NCBI RefSeq assembly: GCF_022664535.1
Contig: NZ_JAKUJY010000013.1
Coordinates: forward strand, 52,550-116,549
Source: Sphingobium trunci
GTDB lineage: Bacteria > Pseudomonadota > Alphaproteobacteria > Sphingomonadales > Sphingomonadaceae
DNA length: 64,000 nucleotides
Reading direction: 5' to 3'
A program made the position numbers and the translations under genes. Under the pieces are notes generated by a model that worked only from the letters and a program-made list of their open reading frames with translations, did not search any database and was not told the origin of the DNA. Positions 45,831-54,296 of the stretch are shown here, in pieces (the stretch's first letter is position 1; each line of letters opens with the position of its first letter).

Positions 45831-45935
45831 GGACCTTCTCCTTCAACTTGCCGACGGCATCCGGAACGGGGGATAGTCCTTTGCCGTCGGGCACAGGATG
45901 ATGCGGGGTGCGGGCCAAGTCATGTTAAGCTTTGT

Positions 45936-48900
45936 TCATGCCCCGGACGGAATGGAACCGTCGTCCTGCGCGACGTCGACGCGGCCGCTGCGCTCCAGCT
46001 TGCCCCAGCCCACGACCCAGCCGCCGATGGCCGAAGCGATGGCGCGCACCACCACCCAATACATGATCTGGCGATAGATGAAGCGCTGCGCCACCAGCAG
46101 ATGCGGGGGATAGCGCACGTCCCGGTTGTCGAGCGCGTAGGCGACCCAGCCGCAGGCGATGTCGATGCCGGTGAAGGCGAGCCAGTAAAGGCCCATCACC
46201 CACACGTCATGGCTGGTCTGCGCCCAGCCATGCTGGTGCACGCGGACGATGGTGCCGACGATCGAGCTGACCAGCGCCAGATCGATCAGCGGGGAGATGG
46301 CGGCGAACAATATCTGGAACAGCCAGGCCTGCGGCATGCCGACCAGGGCAAGGCCGGTGGGGCGCCGTTCGCGCAGGATGCGGCGGTGCTTCCACAGGCA
46401 TTGCAGCGTGCCGAATGCCCAGCGATAGCGCTGCTTGGCGAGCGCCTTGAAGCTTTCGGGCGCTTCGGTCCAGGCAACCGCTTCGGGATCGTAGGTGACG
46501 CGCCAGCCTGCCCGCTGGATCGCGATCGTCAGGTCCTGATCCTCCGCCAGCGTGTTTTCGGGATAGCCGCCGACCGCATCCAGCGCCGCCCGGCGCCAGG
46601 CGCCGACCGCGCCCGGCACGACCGTGATGGCGTCGAACCCGGCGAGCGCCCGGCGCTCCAGATTCTGCGCCGTGATATATTCGACCGCCTGCCAGCGGGT
46701 CACGAGATTGACCCGGTTGCCGACCCGCGCATCGCCCGCGACCGCGCCCAGGGCAGGGTCCGCGAACCAGCGGGCGAGGCGGGCGATGGTCTGCGGTTCG
46801 AACTGGGTGTCGGCGTCCAGCGCGATGACGATCTCGCCCGTGGCTTCCCTGAGCGCCCGGTTGAGCGCCGCCGCCTTGCCGCCATTGACCAGGGTCAGCA
46901 GCGTGACGCGCGGATCGCCGGAAAAGGCGCGCTCGACGATGGCGCTGGTTTCGTCCTTCGACCCGTCGTCCGCGACGATCAGTTGCAGCGCGGGATAGTC
47001 GCTCGCCAGCACGCGGCGCACCGACGCCTCGATCACCCGCGCTTCATTATAGGCGGGGATGATGACCGAGACGGTCGGCTGATGCTCCGGCGGCACGATC
47101 CGCTCGCGCCGTTCCTGGAACCAGGCGAGCAGCGTCATCAGCACGGCGCGCGCAAGGCCCAGCGAAATGGCAAGGTAGAAGATCCAGCCGAGCAGGGCGC
47201 TGACCGCGGCCAGCACCACGAACACGCCGACATCGACGCGCACGGCGAGCAGGTCGCTGGCCTGGACCGGCGGCATGGCGGCCTTCATCGGCAGGCCCGC
47301 CAGCTGCGACACGGGGACGAAGCGATAGCCCTCGGCGCGAAGCTGCGCGATGATGCGGGGCAGCGCCTGGACGGTCTGCGACCGGTCGCCGCCGCCGTCG
47401 TGCAGCAGGATGATGTTTTCCGACCGGTCGTCGGCCACGTCATGCACCTGATCGATCACCTGATGGACGATGGCGTCGGTGCCGGGCCGCTGCCAGTCAT
47501 TGGGATCGACGTGCAGCCCGACGACGGTGTAGCCCAGCTTCTGCGCCGCCAGCGCGGGGCCGAGTTCGTCCGCCGTGGTCGGTTCGGCGTCACCGAAATA
47601 GGGTGCGCGGAACAGCCGCATGCCGCGACCGGTATAGGCCTGCACCAGCCGCTGCGTCGCGTTCAGCTGCAACTGGGTGGGCTCATCCCCCCAGGTGGCC
47701 AGGTTGGGATGGTCATAGGTGTGGTTGCCGATCTCGTCCCCGTCCGCGACGATCCGCTGCAGCAGCCCGGGATGTTCCAGCGCATTTTCCCCGATGACGA
47801 AGAAGGTGGCGGGCGTGTGCATCTGTTCCAGGATGTTGAGGATCTTGGGCGTCCAGCTTGGATCGGGGCCGTCGTCGAAGGTCAGTGCCAGCATCTTGGG
47901 ATTCTGCCCGCCGGTGCGCTGCACCTGATAGGGCGTGGGCAGCGTGCCGTAGGTCTCATGCTCGATGCTGTTCTGCGCGCCGAACGTGATGGTGCGGTTG
48001 CCCTGCGTCGGGGTGGCGGTGATCCGCAGGATTTCGCCCGATCCCTCGACATCGGTGTCGAGCGTGCTCGCCATGTGGCTGAGGTTGGGACGGCCGCCGG
48101 AACGCCAGGCGGTCAGGTCGGTCCAGAAGCCGGGATCCTCGCTGCCGAGCCGCCACAGCGCGACGCTCTGGATGCCCAGATGCTTCAGCACCAGCAGTTC
48201 GTTCCAGCTCGCGGCAGCGTCCAGCATCCAGACCTGATGGCGCTGCCCGGCCTCGTCATAGGCGAAGGCCGCGTTGCCGCTGGCGGAATCGAACTGCGGC
48301 GGCGCGTCGCTGTCATGCGCGTCCAGCCAGGCCTCGTCCAGCGACAGCGCGTCGGTCGCGCCATCGTGCCAGTCATAGGCATAGCTGCCCAGCGCGACGA
48401 TGATATGGTTGGCGCCGATTTCGCGCAGGGCCGTCTTCGCCTGCCGCGCGAACCAGTCCTGCGCGGCGATCGGGCCGGGCTGGCTGCTCTGCCAATGCTG
48501 GTCATAGGCCATCAGGATCACGCGGTCGGTCACGGCCGCGAAGCGGGCGAGCGGCCAGGCCTCGTCTTCCGCCGGCACGGTGACGGCCAGCTTGGCACCC
48601 GCGGGAAGCTGGGCGCGCACGGTGCGCAGGAAGCGCAGATAGGCGGGCATGGCGCTGTCCGGCAGCGATTCGAGGTCCATGACCAGTCCCCCCTCATGAC
48701 GGCGCGCGACATAGGCGGCGAGCTGCCCCGCCAGCGCCCGCGATGCGACGGGATCGCGCAGCACGCGTGCCGCGCCCGTGCCGTTCCAGCTATCCGTCCC
48801 CAGATTCTGCACCATCGGCAGGACCTTGGGCGGGCGGGGCATGGCAGCGATCATGCGATCGAACGCCGGGTCGGTGGTGAAGTGGATGGGGCCGCCGCGA

Positions 48901-49265
48901 CCGGCCACATTGACCAGCGCGGGCACCACCCAGTCGAGCTGGCCGACATGGCGCCGCAGCGATGCGATGCTGTTTTCCTCGCCCGGCACATAGAAGCCGA
49001 CGTTCAGCGGCTTGGCCTGGGCATGGGACTTGCCCCAATGCGGCAGCCATTTGGCGATGTCGCGGCGCAGGTTGGAGATGCCCGACACGCGCGCGGCGTG
49101 CGGCTGGGGCAGCGGCAGGGCGAGGTCACGTTCCGACGGCACGGCGACCAGCGTGGTCGCAAAGGCGATCGCCGCCAGCAGGATCGTGATCAGCGCGCCC
49201 GCGAGGATACGCCTGGCCCATAGCCCTCGGCGGCCGGTGGGATCGAAGAAAATCGGTCTGCTCAT
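45936..49265 (-). CDS. Fused GH18 / polysaccharide deacetylase / glycosyltransferase 2 protein
   Basis: One 1109-residue membrane protein with three enzyme modules. After an N-terminal membrane helix (about 20-42) comes a GH18-like barrel (about 80-390), with the catalytic DxE as VMDLESLPD. Next is a NodB-type polysaccharide deacetylase (about 450-660): LALTFDDGPDPSWTPKIL with the metal Asp and EIGNHTYDHPNL with the His pair. After another hydrophobic helix (about 690-730) comes a GT2 synthase: SVIIPAYNE, VIALDADTQFEP, AEDQDLTIAIQRAGW and KQRYRWAFGTLQ (QxxRW), then C-terminal membrane helices. All three reactions fit making, deacetylating and trimming a beta-linked amino-sugar polymer such as PNAG or chitin. 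Start ATG 49265 is preferred; GTG 49298 is possible. Confidence 0.9.
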   Translation of the reverse strand: MSRPIFFDPTGRRGLWARRILAGALITILLAAIAFATTLVAVPSERDLALPLPQPHAARVSGISNLRRDIAKWLPHWGKSHAQAKPLNVGFYVPGEENSIASLRRHVGQLDWVVPALVNVAGRGGPIHFTTDPAFDRMIAAMPRPPKVLPMVQNLGTDSWNGTGAARVLRDPVASRALAGQLAAYVARRHEGGLVMDLESLPDSAMPAYLRFLRTVRAQLPAGAKLAVTVPAEDEAWPLARFAAVTDRVILMAYDQHWQSSQPGPIAAQDWFARQAKTALREIGANHIIVALGSYAYDWHDGATDALSLDEAWLDAHDSDAPPQFDSASGNAAFAYDEAGQRHQVWMLDAAASWNELLVLKHLGIQSVALWRLGSEDPGFWTDLTAWRSGGRPNLSHMASTLDTDVEGSGEILRITATPTQGNRTITFGAQNSIEHETYGTLPTPYQVQRTGGQNPKMLALTFDDGPDPSWTPKILNILEQMHTPATFFVIGENALEHPGLLQRIVADGDEIGNHTYDHPNLATWGDEPTQLQLNATQRLVQAYTGRGMRLFRAPYFGDAEPTTADELGPALAAQKLGYTVVGLHVDPNDWQRPGTDAIVHQVIDQVHDVADDRSENIILLHDGGGDRSQTVQALPRIIAQLRAEGYRFVPVSQLAGLPMKAAMPPVQASDLLAVRVDVGVFVVLAAVSALLGWIFYLAISLGLARAVLMTLLAWFQERRERIVPPEHQPTVSVIIPAYNEARVIEASVRRVLASDYPALQLIVADDGSKDETSAIVERAFSGDPRVTLLTLVNGGKAAALNRALREATGEIVIALDADTQFEPQTIARLARWFADPALGAVAGDARVGNRVNLVTRWQAVEYITAQNLERRALAGFDAITVVPGAVGAWRRAALDAVGGYPENTLAEDQDLTIAIQRAGWRVTYDPEAVAWTEAPESFKALAKQRYRWAFGTLQCLWKHRRILRERRPTGLALVGMPQAWLFQILFAAISPLIDLALVSSIVGTIVRVHQHGWAQTSHDVWVMGLYWLAFTGIDIACGWVAYALDNRDVRYPPHLLVAQRFIYRQIMYWVVVRAIASAIGGWVVGWGKLERSGRVDVAQDDGSIPSGA

Positions 49266-49437
49266 GATCGTCGCATTGCTGCCCCTGTTGGTCGCCACCG
49301 CCTCTACGCCTTGCGTCCTGCCGGACGGGTGAGCCGATCATGAAATATTGGTCATGATGGAATGAATCCGCGCCATGGCGCAACGGCGCGCCGTTCCGGC
49401 ACAGCTCAAGCTTTTCTAGCGGGATGAGCAGCAAAGC

Positions 49438-49465
49438 TTGCAGGACAAATCTCTACCGATAAAAT
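49438..49465 (+). promoter_or_regulatory. Sigma70-type promoter of small gene
   Basis: TTGCAG (49438-49443), 16-base spacer, TAAAAT (49460-49465): close to the housekeeping consensus and 35 bases ahead of ATG 49500. Confidence 0.6.
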
Positions 49466-49499
49466 AGACAGCAACCCGATTCGGCTCAGGAGAAGCGAT

Positions 49500-49679
49500 A
49501 TGCTGTGGCGCTCGGCGATCGGCCAGACGTGGGAACGGTGGAGCGGCGCCGTGAAGCGCGAATTGCTGCGCGAGCCGGAACGCATCCTGATCGACTGCGG
49601 CCCGGACGCCTTGCCGCTGCGCGAGCAAAACCCTCCCCAGCCCGAAACGTCCCGCGAAATGTCTCTCGAACGGGCGTGA
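49500..49679 (+). CDS. Small uncharacterised protein, 59 residues
   Basis: A short gene supported by three signals: a sigma70-like promoter, an AGGAGA ribosome site six bases before the ATG, and a clean TGA. The product is cytosolic, starts MLWRSAIGQTWERWSGAVKR, continues ELLREPERILIDCGPDALPL and ends in a Pro/Glu-rich tail. The first half can form an amphipathic helix rich in Trp and Arg. No known family. The nitroreductase gene follows on the same strand after about 120 bases. Confidence 0.65.
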   Translation: MLWRSAIGQTWERWSGAVKRELLREPERILIDCGPDALPLREQNPPQPETSREMSLERA

Positions 49680-49797
49680 GTTTACGCTCTGGCCGGTGGC
49701 GCGGGACCTTGCCGATCCCACCGCCCTTTCCGATATTGCGGCAGCTTTGCCGATGGCGCTTCCCGCCATCCGAACCCCTGATGACCTGGGAGATTAT

Positions 49798-50391
49798 ATG
49801 ACTGTTTCCGCCCGCGCCGTGACACGCGCTGTCGAGCCGCTTTTCCTCGATCGCTGGTCGCCGCGCGCCTTCGATTCCTCGTCCATCCCGCAGGAGGATC
49901 TGGAGACGATCTTCGACGCCGCGCGCTGGGCGCCCTCGGCCTTCAACTATCAGCCGTGGCGCTTCCTCTATGCCACCCGCGACAGCGCCGACTGGCAGCG
50001 CTTCCTGGGCGTGCTGCTGCCCTTCAACCAGAGCTGGGTGCAAAATGCCTCGGCGCTGGTCTACATCCTGTCCGACACGCAGATCGCCGCGCCGGGATCG
50101 GAAGAGACGAAGCCTTCCCACAGCCACAGCTTCGATGCGGGCGCGGCCTGGGCGCTGCTGGCCCTTCAGGCGACGCGGCTGGGCTATCACAGCCATGCGA
50201 TGACCGGCGTCGAATTCGACAAGGCGCGGGCCGAACTGGCCGTTCCCGACCGCTTCCGGATCGAGGCTGCCGTGGCCATCGGCAGGATCGCCGACAAATC
50301 GATCCTGCCCGAAACGCTGCAGGCCCGCGAGGTGCCGAGTGGCCGCAAGGATCTCGCCGACTTCGTCACGGCCGGCAATTTCGTTTCCTGA
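49798..50391 (+). CDS. Nitroreductase-family flavoprotein
   Basis: A 197-residue FMN-dependent oxidoreductase of the nitroreductase fold. DRWSPRAFDSSSIPQEDLETI and FDAARWAPSAFNYQPWRFLYA make the FMN-binding start, and the C-terminal part has AVAIGRIADKSILPETL, a typical family end. GGGAGA lies a few bases before ATG 49798; a longer frame from 49696 exists without a ribosome site. It would reduce nitro, quinone or enone groups with NAD(P)H. Native substrate unknown. Confidence 0.9.
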   Translation: MTVSARAVTRAVEPLFLDRWSPRAFDSSSIPQEDLETIFDAARWAPSAFNYQPWRFLYATRDSADWQRFLGVLLPFNQSWVQNASALVYILSDTQIAAPGSEETKPSHSHSFDAGAAWALLALQATRLGYHSHAMTGVEFDKARAELAVPDRFRIEAAVAIGRIADKSILPETLQAREVPSGRKDLADFVTAGNFVS

Positions 50392-50397
50392 CCCTCG

Positions 50398-50419
50398 GGG
50401 CGGGGCCGATGCCCCGCCC
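50398..50419. terminator. Hairpin between nitroreductase and anti-sigma genes
   Basis: GGGCGGGGC and GCCCCGCCC form a perfect 9-bp stem with loop CGAT between convergent stops. No T-run, so strength is uncertain. Confidence 0.5.
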
Positions 50420-50421
50420 GT

Positions 50422-51156
50422 TCAGGTCCGGGCCAGGGCCTCCGCCGTCTCGTCCATCAGGCCCGGTTCCTGGTCGCCGGTCAGGGCATAGGACATGTCG
50501 CCGCGCCGCCAATAGGCGACCGACTGCGCGCCTTCGCGCACGGCATCGGGGCGTTCGGGCGCCCCGGTCCTTTCCCGCACGGCGAAGATGGTCATGCGCT
50601 GCCCGTCATCGGTGCGCACCGCCACCATCAGGGCCGGGGCCTTGTCGGTCGGAAACAGCTGCACGTCGGTCACGCGCCAGTCGCCGGGCAGTTGCGGCAT
50701 GGCGATCCGCGTATTGGCGGCAATCTCCCGCGCGTCGAAGCGGGGCGCCTCGATCTGCGAATTCATGTCGGCGCGCATCATCGCGATCCGGTGCGAGGCG
50801 ACGGCATAGCTCACATAGGCGGGCGGGTGGTGAACCCCGACGACCCACAGCGTCAGCGCGGCGGCAAGGCTGCCCGTCATCAGGCCCGCGGGCATCAGCC
50901 GGCGCCAGCGGCTCTTCTGCGCCGGGATCAGCCGCCTCGCCGCCGCCAGCAGATGCGCGGGGACCGGCCGCCTGTCCTGGCTCAATATCCTGAGCGCACT
51001 GCGGGTGCTGAGGTCGCCCATGACCCGCGCCGCCAGTTCCGGCCGCCGGGAAAGATGCGTCTCGACCGCGAAGCGGCGTTCGGGGTCCAGTTCGCCGTCG
51101 ATATAGGCGTCCATTTCCAGATCGGTGATCTTCAGATCGGTCTCGCGATCAGTCAT
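50422..51156 (-). CDS. Anti-sigma factor (membrane-bound)
   Basis: A 244-residue single-pass protein. The cytosolic N-terminus (LEMDAYIDGELDPERRFAVE, then HLSRRPELAARV) is the anti-sigma fold, but without the HxxxCxxC zinc motif of ZAS proteins. The membrane helix is LMTGSLAAALTLWVVGV, and a periplasmic region of about 120 residues follows. The start overlaps the ECF sigma gene by eight bases, a typical sigma/anti-sigma pair. The signal that releases the sigma factor is unknown. Confidence 0.85.
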   Translation of the reverse strand: MTDRETDLKITDLEMDAYIDGELDPERRFAVETHLSRRPELAARVMGDLSTRSALRILSQDRRPVPAHLLAAARRLIPAQKSRWRRLMPAGLMTGSLAAALTLWVVGVHHPPAYVSYAVASHRIAMMRADMNSQIEAPRFDAREIAANTRIAMPQLPGDWRVTDVQLFPTDKAPALMVAVRTDDGQRMTIFAVRERTGAPERPDAVREGAQSVAYWRRGDMSYALTGDQEPGLMDETAEALART

Positions 51157-51673
51157 CGCTTCCTCCTATCAGCCGGAGGCCGCCCGCCCCCCGCTGCCCC
51201 TGCTCTCTTTCCCTCAGCGTGGCACGCGCCCGCGACAGCCGCGACATGACGGTGCCGACCGGCACGTCCAGCGTCTCGGCCGCCTGCTGATAGCTCAACC
51301 CCTCGACGGCGGTCAGGTGCAGCACCGCGCGATGATGTTCGGGCATGGCCGCGAATTGCCGGGCGATCTCGGCCAGCCGGGCATGCTCCTCCTGCCCCGG
51401 CTCAAGCTGATCGGTCAGCGTCTCGGCGAAGCGGCTGTTGCGCCGCGCCTCGGACGCCTCCCGCCGCTTCGCCGAAAAGAAGACATTGTGGACGATGGCC
51501 AGCAGCCAGCGGCGGCGATTGCGATCGGGCTGATAGGTTTCCTGCCGCTCGATCGCGCGCAGCAACGCATCCTGCACGACGTCGTCCGCGTCCTGATCGT
51601 CCCGCGTCAGCGACCGCGCATAGCGCCGCATCGCGGCCAGATCGTCCCTGATATCCGGGCTGTCGTCCATCAT
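51149..51673 (-). CDS. ECF-type RNA polymerase sigma factor
   Basis: A 174-residue extracytoplasmic-function sigma factor. Region 2: RDDLAAMRRYARSLTRDDQD, then DADDVVQDALLRAIER and RRRWLLAIVHNVFFSAKRRE. Region 4: FAAMPEHHRAVLHLTAVEGL, then SYQQAAETLDVPVGTVMSRL and SRARATLRE. Start at ATG 51673 (MMDDSPD), seven bases after the glycosyltransferase stop. It is thus the middle gene of GT4, sigma and anti-sigma, an unusual operon partner for a glycosyltransferase. Confidence 0.92.
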   Translation of the reverse strand: MMDDSPDIRDDLAAMRRYARSLTRDDQDADDVVQDALLRAIERQETYQPDRNRRRWLLAIVHNVFFSAKRREASEARRNSRFAETLTDQLEPGQEEHARLAEIARQFAAMPEHHRAVLHLTAVEGLSYQQAAETLDVPVGTVMSRLSRARATLREREQGQRGAGGLRLIGGSDD

Positions 51674-51680
51674 GGCCGTC

Positions 51681-52922
51681 TCATGCCGCCTGCGCCCGCT
51701 GGGTGGCAAGCGGTATCCGAAGGGCGCCGGCATAGCTCAATGCCACATCCTCCAGCACATCGTTCCAACGATAGCGTGCCGCCCTGGCCGCCGCCGCCGT
51801 GCCCAGCGCGGCGCGCCGCTCCGCCTGCCGGATCAGCCCGGCGGCGGCGTCCGCATAGGCGGCGATATCCGTCGGCGGCACGAGCAGGCCGGTTCGCCCG
51901 GCATCCAGCAGCGTCGCTGCGCTCGGCACATCGGCCGACACGATCGCCAGGCCGGATGCCATCGCTTCCAGATTGACGTTGCCGAATGCCTCGGTGACGG
52001 AGGGGTTGATCAATATGTCGGCGCTGGCGACGGCGCGCCCCAGCGCCTCGCCGGACATGTGCCCCAGGAAGGTGGCGTTGGGCAGCCGCTGGGCCAGCCA
52101 GTTGCGGGCCGGACCGTCGCCGATGATCATCGGCCTGACGTCCAGACCCTGCGCGCGGACGGCATCGATGGTGTCGGCAAAGACGCCCAGTCCCTTTTCC
52201 AGCACCAGCCGCCCGAAGAACAGCGGCACGACATCCTCGGGCGAATAGCCCAGGCTGGCGCGCAGGTCCTCGTCGCGCAGGTCGGGACGGAAGCAGGCCG
52301 GATCGATGCCGCGCCCCCAGATCGCCGTCCGCTCCGTTCCGAATCGCTCCGCCATTTCCTGCGCGATCGGCAGGGTGGGGCAGAGGATGCGGTCGCAATC
52401 GCCGTAGAAGCGGTCGAGATAGCGTTCGACCGGCCCGCGCAGGAAGGACAGACGGTAATAATCGAGATAGGTTTCGAAGCGGGTGTGCAGGCTGGCGACC
52501 ACGGGAATGCCGCGCGCGCGGGCATGTTTCTGCGCCTGCCGGCCCAGCAGGTCGGGTGCGGAGAGATGGACGATGTCCGGCGCGAACGCATCGAAATCCC
52601 GCTGCGCGGCACGGGTGAAGCCCAACGCCAGACGATATTCGGGCCGGCCCGGGATGCTGACCGACCGTACCGAACGGACGTCGCCGACGGAGGCGAAGGC
52701 CTTGCGCGGCGCGGTCGGCGAATAGATGCGCACCTGCGCGCGCACATTCTGCAGCAGATAGGCGACCAGCCGGTTGAGCGCCTGATTGGCGCCGTCGCGC
52801 ACGCAGTCATAATTGCCGGAGAACAGCGCCACCCGCAGCGGGCGGCCCAGCGCCCGCGACAGGGCCATGCGGGATTCGGGCAGACGGGCGGCTTTGGTAC
52901 GAAAGTCGGTATCCTTATTCAT
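51681..52922 (-). CDS. GT4-family glycosyltransferase
   Basis: A 413-residue GT-B fold enzyme. N-terminal acceptor half: RVALFSGNYDCVRDGANQAL, then FDAFAPDIVHLSAPDLLG and VASLHTRFETYLDYYRL. C-terminal donor half: VPLFFGRLVLEKGLGVFADT, PMIIGDGPARNWL, and the EX7E motif in INPSVTEAFGNVNLEAMASG. This pattern resembles lipid glycosyltransferases that act on diacylglycerol or phosphatidylinositol. Start ATG 52922; the frame stays open far upstream but reads through the promoter of the divergent gene. It faces the acvB-mprF operon, and the sigma gene follows after seven bases. Confidence 0.9.
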   Translation of the reverse strand: MNKDTDFRTKAARLPESRMALSRALGRPLRVALFSGNYDCVRDGANQALNRLVAYLLQNVRAQVRIYSPTAPRKAFASVGDVRSVRSVSIPGRPEYRLALGFTRAAQRDFDAFAPDIVHLSAPDLLGRQAQKHARARGIPVVASLHTRFETYLDYYRLSFLRGPVERYLDRFYGDCDRILCPTLPIAQEMAERFGTERTAIWGRGIDPACFRPDLRDEDLRASLGYSPEDVVPLFFGRLVLEKGLGVFADTIDAVRAQGLDVRPMIIGDGPARNWLAQRLPNATFLGHMSGEALGRAVASADILINPSVTEAFGNVNLEAMASGLAIVSADVPSAATLLDAGRTGLLVPPTDIAAYADAAAGLIRQAERRAALGTAAAARAARYRWNDVLEDVALSYAGALRIPLATQRAQAA

Positions 52923-53063
52923 ATGGCATGATACGCCGCTCGCCCGGCCGTTATTCCCTCGCACCGCAATATCCGTAGCCTTGCGTTCAATTATCCGCTT
53001 GTAAGAGTCACGCTGGAAATGCGCCGCGGGGCGCGTTTCGCCTTGAGGAGTCCGGCGCGTCCG

Positions 53064-53816
53064 ATGAGCTTTCCTGCCCTCTTGAAACGCAGATCCATGC
53101 TGGTCCTGCTGCTGGCCTGCCTTCTGATCGGCGCGGGCGTCTATTGCCGCTATCTCGGTTATCCCCACGGGCGGATCTTCACGCTGGTCCGGGCCCCCGC
53201 CGCCGACCGGAACGGCACGGTCGCGGTGTTCTTCTCCGGTGACATGGGCTTCAACGCAGGCATGGGGCCGGTGATCGCGGGGCATATGGCCAGGGGCGGC
53301 CTGCCCGTGATCGGCGTCAACTCGCTGACCGCTTTCGCCCGCAGGCGCTCGCCGGAGGAAACCGCCGCTCTGGTCGAACAGGCGGTGCGCCGCGCGCTGG
53401 CGTTGCCCGGCGCGCGCAGGCTGATGCTGGTCGGCCAGTCCTTCGGCGCGAACATGCTGCTGGTGGGGCTGGATCGCCTCGCCCCTTCGCTCCGCTCGCG
53501 GGTCGCCATGGTTGCGCTGATCGTGCCCGCCGACACGATGCTGTTCCGCGCGACGCCGGGCGGAGTGTTCGATTTCGGCAATGACGGCCCGGCCGGGCCT
53601 GCCGCCCGCGCGCTCGACTGGGCGCCGGTGCTCTGCATCCATGGGCTGGAGGAAAGCGGCAGCCTCTGCCCCGGCTGGCGCCAGCACAATGTGCGCGTCG
53701 TGGGCCTGCCGGGCGGTCATTTCCTCAATGACGATTCGGCCGGCGTGGCCGCCACGCTGCTGCGCGCCGCGAACATTGCCAAAAGTTCAGACAATGCAGA
53801 GCACCCCGCAATGTGA
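53064..53816 (+). CDS. VirJ-like exported alpha/beta protein
   Basis: A 250-residue protein with an N-terminal membrane or signal helix (MLVLLLACLLIGAGVYC) and a VirJ domain: TVAVFFSGDMGFNAGMG, then GLPVIGVNSLTAFARRRSPEE and a nucleophile-type LVGQSFGANMLL (GQSFG), with His in LPGGHFLNDD. It resembles the C-terminal half of the acvB product 1.2 kb downstream, so it is a paralogue or a split partner. AGGAG lies about a dozen bases before ATG 53064. First gene of the operon with DUF2147, acvB and mprF. Confidence 0.82.
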   Translation: MSFPALLKRRSMLVLLLACLLIGAGVYCRYLGYPHGRIFTLVRAPAADRNGTVAVFFSGDMGFNAGMGPVIAGHMARGGLPVIGVNSLTAFARRRSPEETAALVEQAVRRALALPGARRLMLVGQSFGANMLLVGLDRLAPSLRSRVAMVALIVPADTMLFRATPGGVFDFGNDGPAGPAARALDWAPVLCIHGLEESGSLCPGWRQHNVRVVGLPGGHFLNDDSAGVAATLLRAANIAKSSDNAEHPAM

Positions 53817-53858
53817 CAGGGCCTATTCCATGACCTTTCGATGACAAGGATCGGTCAA

Positions 53859-54296
53859 ATGGCAATGGGGAGGCTTTGGGTCGCAGCGGCGCTTTTATGT
53901 TCGGCCATGCCGGCGCTCGCGGCGGCGGCCGTTCCCGTTCGCGCGCCCGAAGGAGTCTGGCTCGGCCCCCACAATAATGTCGCCGTGCGCACCGGCCCCT
54001 GTGGCGATCGCCTGTGCGGCTGGGTGGTCTGGGCCGATGGCGAGGCGCAGGCCGATGCCCGCGACGGCGGCGTAGACCGGCTGGTCGGCACGGAATTGCT
54101 GGAGGATTACCACCCCGACGGCAGGAACCAATGGCGCGGCACCGTGTTCGTGCCCGACATGGGGCGCCGCTTCAGTTCCCAGATCGATCAGCTTTCGTCC
54201 GGCCGGATGCGGGTCAAGGGCTGCATATTGGGCGGCCTGATCTGCAAGTCGCAGATATGGACCCGGATCGAACGGTTGCCGGGAAGCGCATCATGA
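53859..54296 (+). CDS. Exported DUF2147 protein
   Basis: A 145-residue periplasmic protein of the DUF2147 family. Signal MAMGRLWVAAALLCSAMPAL, then EGVWLGPHNNVAVRTGPCGD, LCGWVVW, DYHPDGRNQWRGTVFVPDMG and SSGRMRVKGCILGGLICKS, which match the family beta-sandwich with paired Cys. ATG 53859 was chosen because AAGGA lies eight bases upstream; ATG 53841 is an alternative. It overlaps acvB by four bases (ATGA). The biochemical role of DUF2147 is unknown; here it is likely tied to envelope lipids. Confidence 0.85.
   Translation: MAMGRLWVAAALLCSAMPALAAAAVPVRAPEGVWLGPHNNVAVRTGPCGDRLCGWVVWADGEAQADARDGGVDRLVGTELLEDYHPDGRNQWRGTVFVPDMGRRFSSQIDQLSSGRMRVKGCILGGLICKSQIWTRIERLPGSAS

Noticed and set aside
45399..49223. 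Open frame of over 1200 codons opposite the GH18/NodB/GT2 gene
   Set aside because: Same mirror effect; the minus-strand product has three complete catalytic modules, this one has none.
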